Assembly: GCF_040807025.1 (NCBI RefSeq)
Contig: NC_090964.1
Location: forward strand, 9,634,214 to 9,698,213
Reading direction: 5' to 3'
Length of the DNA stretch: 64,000 nt
Origin: Struthio camelus
Lineage: Eukaryota > Chordata > Aves > Struthioniformes > Struthionidae
Shown: positions 59,596-64,000 of the stretch, piece after piece
How positions within the stretch are numbered: the stretch's first letter is position 1
How the letters are laid out: the number at the start of each line of letters is the position of its first letter
The notes under the pieces: model-generated
The model's database searches: none
What the model was told of the DNA's origin: nothing
Seen by the model: only the letters and a program-made list of their open reading frames with translations
Made by a program: the position numbers and the translations under genes

Positions 59596-60627
59596 ATGGG
59601 TGACTGGGGTTTCCTGGAGAAACTGCTGGACCAAGTCCAGGAGCACTCCACCGTGATCGGGAAGATCTGGCTGACGGTGCTCTTCATCTTCCGCATCCTC
59701 ATCCTCGGCTTGGCCGGGGAGTCCGTGTGGGGGGACGAGCAGTCGGATTTTGTGTGCAACACCAAGCAGCCGGGCTGCACCAACGTCTGCTATGACAAAG
59801 CCTTCCCCATCTCCCACATCCGCTACTGGGTGCTCCAGTTCCTTTTTGTCAGCACTCCCACTTTGATTTACCTCGGCCACGTTGTCTATCTCTCCCGGCA
59901 GGAGGAGAAACTGAAGCAGCAGGAAAGTGAGCTTCGGGCCATCCATAGCAAGGACCCCAAGATAGAGCAGGCCCTGGCAGTGGTGGAGAAGAAGATGTCC
60001 AAGATCTATGTGACAGAGGATGGGCGGCTCAAGATCCGAGGAGCCCTGATGTGGACGTACATCATTAGTGTGATCTGCAAGAGCATCTTTGAGGCTGGCT
60101 TCCTCATTGGCCAGTGGTACCTCTATGGCTTTTCCATGTTGCCCCGTTATGTGTGCAAGAGGGACCCCTGCCCTCATCAGGTGGATTGCTTCATCTCCCG
60201 CCCCACTGAGAAGAGCATCTTCATCATCTTCATGCTGGTGATGGGCCTGATCTCCTTAATCCTGAACCTCCTGGAGCTCTTCCACCTCTGCTGCAAGAAC
60301 CTGCTTAGCAACATCAAGAAAGTGTCGGTGCCGACCAGCCCAGGCCAGGACACCTTCGCTGACAATGTGGTCTCTGGCCCCTACCCACCCAAGCACTACC
60401 CCTTCCTCCCCATGGGCGAGAGCCATACGCCGCCCTACCAGGCCTACAACAAGCTCTCCAGTGAGCAGAACTGGGCCAACTTCAACAACGAGGAGAACCT
60501 GGCCATGAGCAGCGGCAGCAGGCCCCTATCAGACCCCTACGCCGTGAGGGCTGCTGAAGCCCTGGCTCCCGATGAGAAGCAGTGCAGCCGCCCCAGCAGC
60601 TCGGCCTCTAAAAAGCAGTATGTCTAG
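59596..60627 (+). CDS. GJA4: Gap junction alpha-4 protein, connexin 37
   Basis: A 343-residue alpha connexin, ten residues longer than the human protein. It begins [19 protein letters not shown] and has membrane spans at about 23-43, 77-97, 150-172 and 206-230. Docking cysteines are C54, C61, C65 and C187, C192, C198. The cytoplasmic loop (98-148) is longer than in the beta genes and rich in Glu, Lys and Gln, as expected for the alpha group. The tail keeps LSSEQNWAN (287-295) and ends [13 protein letters not shown], the conserved C-terminus of connexin 37 that can be phosphorylated and bind PDZ-type scaffolds. The start follows an acceptor (CTTCCCTGCTGCCAG, exon begins 59575) by 21 bases. Mammalian orthologues couple arterial endothelium and oocyte with granulosa cells. 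It lies 5.0 kb past GJB3 on the same strand, as in mammals. Confidence 0.97.
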   Translation: MGDWGFLEKLLDQVQEHSTVIGKIWLTVLFIFRILILGLAGESVWGDEQSDFVCNTKQPGCTNVCYDKAFPISHIRYWVLQFLFVSTPTLIYLGHVVYLSRQEEKLKQQESELRAIHSKDPKIEQALAVVEKKMSKIYVTEDGRLKIRGALMWTYIISVICKSIFEAGFLIGQWYLYGFSMLPRYVCKRDPCPHQVDCFISRPTEKSIFIIFMLVMGLISLILNLLELFHLCCKNLLSNIKKVSVPTSPGQDTFADNVVSGPYPPKHYPFLPMGESHTPPYQAYNKLSSEQNWANFNNEENLAMSSGSRPLSDPYAVRAAEALAPDEKQCSRPSSSASKKQYV

Positions 60628-61868
60628 CGCCGGGTGCCGGCGGCGGCGGGCGAGGGGGACCTTTCTCCATCCCTCCCACTCGCAAAGGTGCCAGCCGCGG
60701 CGACGCTGCCTGCCCTGTGCCGGGGCGCCGTGCTGCTGGGGGGCACGGCGTGGGCACCGACGGGGCTGCGCCCCACGAGGACGTACCGCGGCGCTGCCGG
60801 CAGAGCCTCTTGGGGCAGCCGCCCGCTCCTCCGGCAGAGCGAGACGCTTTGGGACCTGATCCTTCACGAACTCGGCTGAGCGCCTCTGGTCCCCGGAGGG
60901 CAGAGTCTTTTTTCTCTTCTTTTTTTTCTATATATACTGTAAACAAGGAAACCACAGAGAAGCTTTTGCGGGCTGTGTCGGAGGCTCCTCTGGGAGGACG
61001 AGCTCTGGGAAGTGGTTTGCCTCTGGCCTCCGCAGCCCCACGGAGCTGGTCCAGCCTCGAGAGCCGGACGGCTGCGGGGCCGGGCTGCCTGTGGCTGGGG
61101 GGAGCACTGTGTAGCGGGTCCTGGTCACCAGCCGTACCCTATTTCTGTGACCCCTGGCAGCAAGTTAATGCCATTGTGGCCAGCATGGTGTTTGTGGCAG
61201 GGATGCCCTGCTGCCAGCAATGAGGAGAGGGTCAGCTGTGGTGCTGGCTCCATGTTGGGGAAACTGAGGCAGCCGGAGCCAGGTCAGCCCTGGCGACCCC
61301 GATCTCTGCAGGGCTGCCGGCTCCACGGCCCTGGGAGTGTGAGCCCCCCCGCGTCCTGTCCCTGCGCCCTTTCCCATGCAATGTGTGTCTCTAAGTTATT
61401 TTTAACCTGCTGGCCTGACTATGAAGTTTTTCTGCCTTAAAGGTGCAGTCATGCGACGGGCATCGGGGCCCTGGGTAAGGCAGAGGGCTGTGCCCAGCCA
61501 CGGCCCAGGCCCCCAGCCCCTTGAGCCCTGCTGTTTTGGGGGAGGAATTAGCCTAGCAATTGCTGGTTCGAGGGGGTTATGGTTTTTATTACTTTGCACA
61601 AGTCGTCTCCTGCTGTGGGGCAAGGCGCTGGCCGGGGCGGCAAGAACCGGCAGCCGCTGTGAGCGGTTGCCCCGACTTCCCCGGTCCCCGAAGCTGTGAT
61701 CGGGGAAGGGCCAGCGGGGCCCTGCAGCAGCCGGGTGCTGCGGGAACCTGCTCCGCGTGTTTCCCGCGGGCCCTGCGAAGCCTGGCGAGGCCAGTGCGGG
61801 ATGGGGGCGTTGCTCCCCAGCGCTGTTTTGTATTCCCACCAACAGATACAGAATGTTACATCTTGCTA

Positions 61869-61874
61869 AATAAA
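61869..61874 (+). terminator. GJA4: GJA4 polyadenylation signal
   Basis: AATAAA about 1.24 kb after the stop codon, within TTGCTAAATAAAACC and followed by a TG-rich stretch. The 3' UTR probably ends near 61895. Confidence 0.7.
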
Positions 61875-61899
61875 ACCGAATGAAGTAAAAGGATGATTT

Positions 61900-63460
61900 G
61901 TGGTGCATGGTGGGGAGGGTCGGGCACGGGCCCCGGGAGCGGGAAGCCGGGGGCTGCGGCCCGCTCTGGCGGGAGCGGAAAGCACGAGCATCGCGGCACT
62001 AACGCCCTCCCCGCGGCCCAGCCTGCAGCACCGGGTGGCTCGGCCCGGGCTCCCGGCCGCCGCCGGGGCCTCTCGCCCCCCGCCCCGGCTCCCCTGCAGA
62101 TAAACCCCGCGGAGGCCACGGAGCTGCTCGCTGCTGCATAATAGGTGGAAATGAGCTGCAGATAAAGACACACAATGTGGGTTCGGGCTGTTGTTTAGTT
62201 TCTCTGGCCAAATGAGCCCGGGGCAGAGCCTGCGCTCTCTGCCCAGGGCCTCTTCAACGAGGGTGTGACATACTAAAAATACCTCCACGTAGACGAAACG
62301 TGGGTGATAGGGTGCAGAACTGCTGCCGTCGCCCGCAGGCGGAAACGGCGAGGGAGGCACCCGGGTGCGGGCAGAGCCCCGGGCGGGCGGCGGGCACGGC
62401 TGCCCGGCGCGGGGGCAGGAGGGCGAAGGGGAAGACCCGTCTCCGGGCTTACCCCGCTGCCCCCCGGCACCCCCCTGCCTCTCCCACAGGGGCTGCGCAG
62501 GGTGCTGCAGCGGGGCCGGCGCCCGGGCAGAGCTGCGAGCGCAGCAGCGCCGCGGCGGCCTGCGGAGGGGAGCCCTGCGCGGCCGGGAGGAAATGCCAGT
62601 GCGAAAGGTAACGGTGCAGCCGCCCGCAGCGTGTTTACCCATCGGGCAGCACTTTGTTTGCTCTCCTCTCCTGCCCTGGGCTGATATTTTTGTTGGCGCC
62701 GGGGGAGCATCACGCTTTTCCGAACGGCCCTGCAAGGTGGAAAACAAGACGGCCGAGAGCCCCCCCCCTCTGCCCGGAGGCCGCGGCCAGCCGGGGCCGC
62801 GCGGGGCTGCGATAACGCGGCTCCGCACACGGCTATTGTTCCCGTGTTGTGACAAGGCGGCTCGGGGCGCCCGGCGTGACCCCCGCGCCGCCGGGGCTCG
62901 CGCAGCTGGGACCTGCCGCCGCCGCGCGCCAACAACAACAGCGCGGCCCTCATCTGCGCCGCGGGAGCTTCCCGGGGTCGCGGGGAGCGGAGGCGGCCGC
63001 CGAGCTGCTGGCACGAGCCCCCCCCGACGCAGGGTGTGCGGCCCTTAGGCAAATAAAAGTTTGGGGCTGATAAGGCTGCTGGCTGGCCCGGCGCTGCTGG
63101 CGAAGCCTTTCTGCGCCGCCGGGGGGGCAGCGGCCGGGCAGGCACGCACGGCCTTTCTCACACCTCCGGCGTCAACCGGCTCCTCCGCTCGCTTTCTGGG
63201 ACTCGGGCAGCAACCCCCCAACAACCCGCCACCCCCCCGCCCCGCAGTGCCTCAGTTTCCCTAAGGGCAAAGCCGTAGCCCCGCGGTGCCCCATGCCTTC
63301 GGTGCAGCTTTCCTAGGCTCCGAGAGCCCCAGGGGGTTTATCCCCGGGGCAGGCGGGTATTTTCCCGGGAGGGGGGGGAAGCCTGCACCCCGGCACTGCC
63401 GCCAGCGAGCCAGCCGGGCTCTTTCTGCACCGACGGCGCCTGGGCTACAGCGAGCGCCTG
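61900..63460. promoter_or_regulatory. CpG-rich region downstream of GJA4
   Basis: CpG-dense sequence with no domain-bearing open frame; the 382-codon minus-strand frame at 63014-61866 is Arg, Pro, Ala and Gly-rich and rejected. Near its left edge are two AGATAA sites (62098-62103, 62160-62165), a TTGTTTAG site (62191-62198) and CTAAAAATA (62273-62281). A donor-like AAAG then GTAACG ends at 62607 and a lone + strand AATAAA lies at 63052-63057. It may be the promoter of an unseen gene or an enhancer region of GJA4. Confidence 0.4.
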
Positions 63461-63465
63461 GGAGG

Positions 63466-63590
63466 AGAATCACAGCATCACAGAAGGGTTGAGGCTGGAA
63501 GGGACCTCTGGAGATCATCTAGTCCAACCTGCCTGCTCAAGCAGGGTCCTCTAGAGCATGTTTCCCAGGATCACATCCAGACGGGGTCGA
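63466..63590 (-). mobile_element. CR1 LINE fragment, 3' end
   Basis: The segment shows the typical CR1 tail read backwards: AGGCTGGAAGGGACCTCTGG, then AGATCATCTAGTCCAACC, then the part around CTCTAGAGCATGTTTCCCAGG. Its outer edge has a decayed octamer repeat (AATCACAGCATCACAG). The element lies in minus orientation and only its last 125 bases or so are present, the usual 5' truncation. CR1 is the dominant retroposon of birds. Confidence 0.9.
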
Positions 63591-64000
63591 ATCAGAGGGA
63601 GCAAAAGAGGGAGGGAAAGAGCTGGGCAGACGGGCAGGGGCGCGTGGGGCCCGACCGCCTCCCTGCCGGGTCTGCGCGCGCTATGCGCAGCTGGCCGAGC
63701 ACCCACGCGGCTATCTTTAAGCTTTCCCAGTGCACGGAAAAGAGCGGGCGTCTAAATGGGAGCCGCTCACCGGAAGAGCAGCAGCGGGAGCAGAACTGCC
63801 GCTGCGTGGGGAGCACGGGAAGAGGGCAGGGCAGGGACGTGCCGGGCACGGGCACGGGCACAGCCGCGTTCCCCCCCGCCGCTGCCACCCCCGTTCCGTC
63901 CCGCGGTGCCCGGGGAGGGCCGGGAGCAGCCGGGGATGCTGGCCGGCGGCTCCGCTCACCCGCTGGCATCCCATCTTTGCGGGAAGAGCAAACCAGGCCC
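63591..64000. other. Unannotated GC-rich end of window
   Basis: No gene, repeat or signal was recognised. Chance open frames run on the minus strand. Confidence 0.5.

Noticed and set aside
61866-63014. 382-codon minus-strand frame downstream of GJA4
   Set aside because: GC-driven reading across a CpG island. It does not resemble SMIM12, the downstream mammalian neighbour.

Overview
The window looks like a piece of a bird genome, most likely from a GC-rich, gene-dense microchromosome; a crocodilian or turtle is less likely but not excluded. The reasons are vertebrate connexin genes with intact, uninterrupted coding exons, many CpG-rich islands, and almost no transposon sequence. The single recognisable transposon is the 3' end of a CR1 retroposon near 63.5 kb, with the conserved tail typical of sauropsid CR1.

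The secure content is a three-gene connexin cluster on the + strand in the right third: GJB5-type (43782-44594), GJB3 / connexin 31 (53771-54577) and GJA4 / connexin 37 (59596-60627). Each has its coding sequence in one exon, just after a clear splice acceptor (43758, 53735, 59575), and each is followed by one convincing polyadenylation signal (44946, 55940, 61869). CpG-rich islands upstream of each gene hold candidate non-coding first exons with good splice donors. Order and orientation match the mammalian GJB5-GJB4-GJB3-GJA4 block, except that no GJB4 lies in the 9.2 kb between GJB5 and GJB3. GJB3 and GJB5 products are typical of stratified epithelia and GJA4 of arterial endothelium; all form hexameric hemichannels that dock into gap junctions.

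The left 43 kb has no gene that can be called with certainty. It holds (i) a 2.3 kb CpG island at 7.5-9.85 kb with a perfect RFX-type palindrome, (ii) AT-rich blocks of the kind that prove to be conserved non-coding elements, and (iii) a possible spliced minus-strand gene whose last three exons (21670-21367, 19150-19015, 18492-18223) join in phase and are followed by a minus-strand AATAAA at 17470. In mammals the neighbour of GJB5 on this side is the testis gene C1orf94, an obvious candidate identity that cannot be verified here; the orientation would be inverted relative to human.

The right end, past GJA4, is a CpG-rich region with a cluster of GATA, FOX and MEF2-like sites, then the CR1 fragment. 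Most other open frames in the GC-rich islands, some over 300 codons, look like chance readings of CpG-rich DNA.
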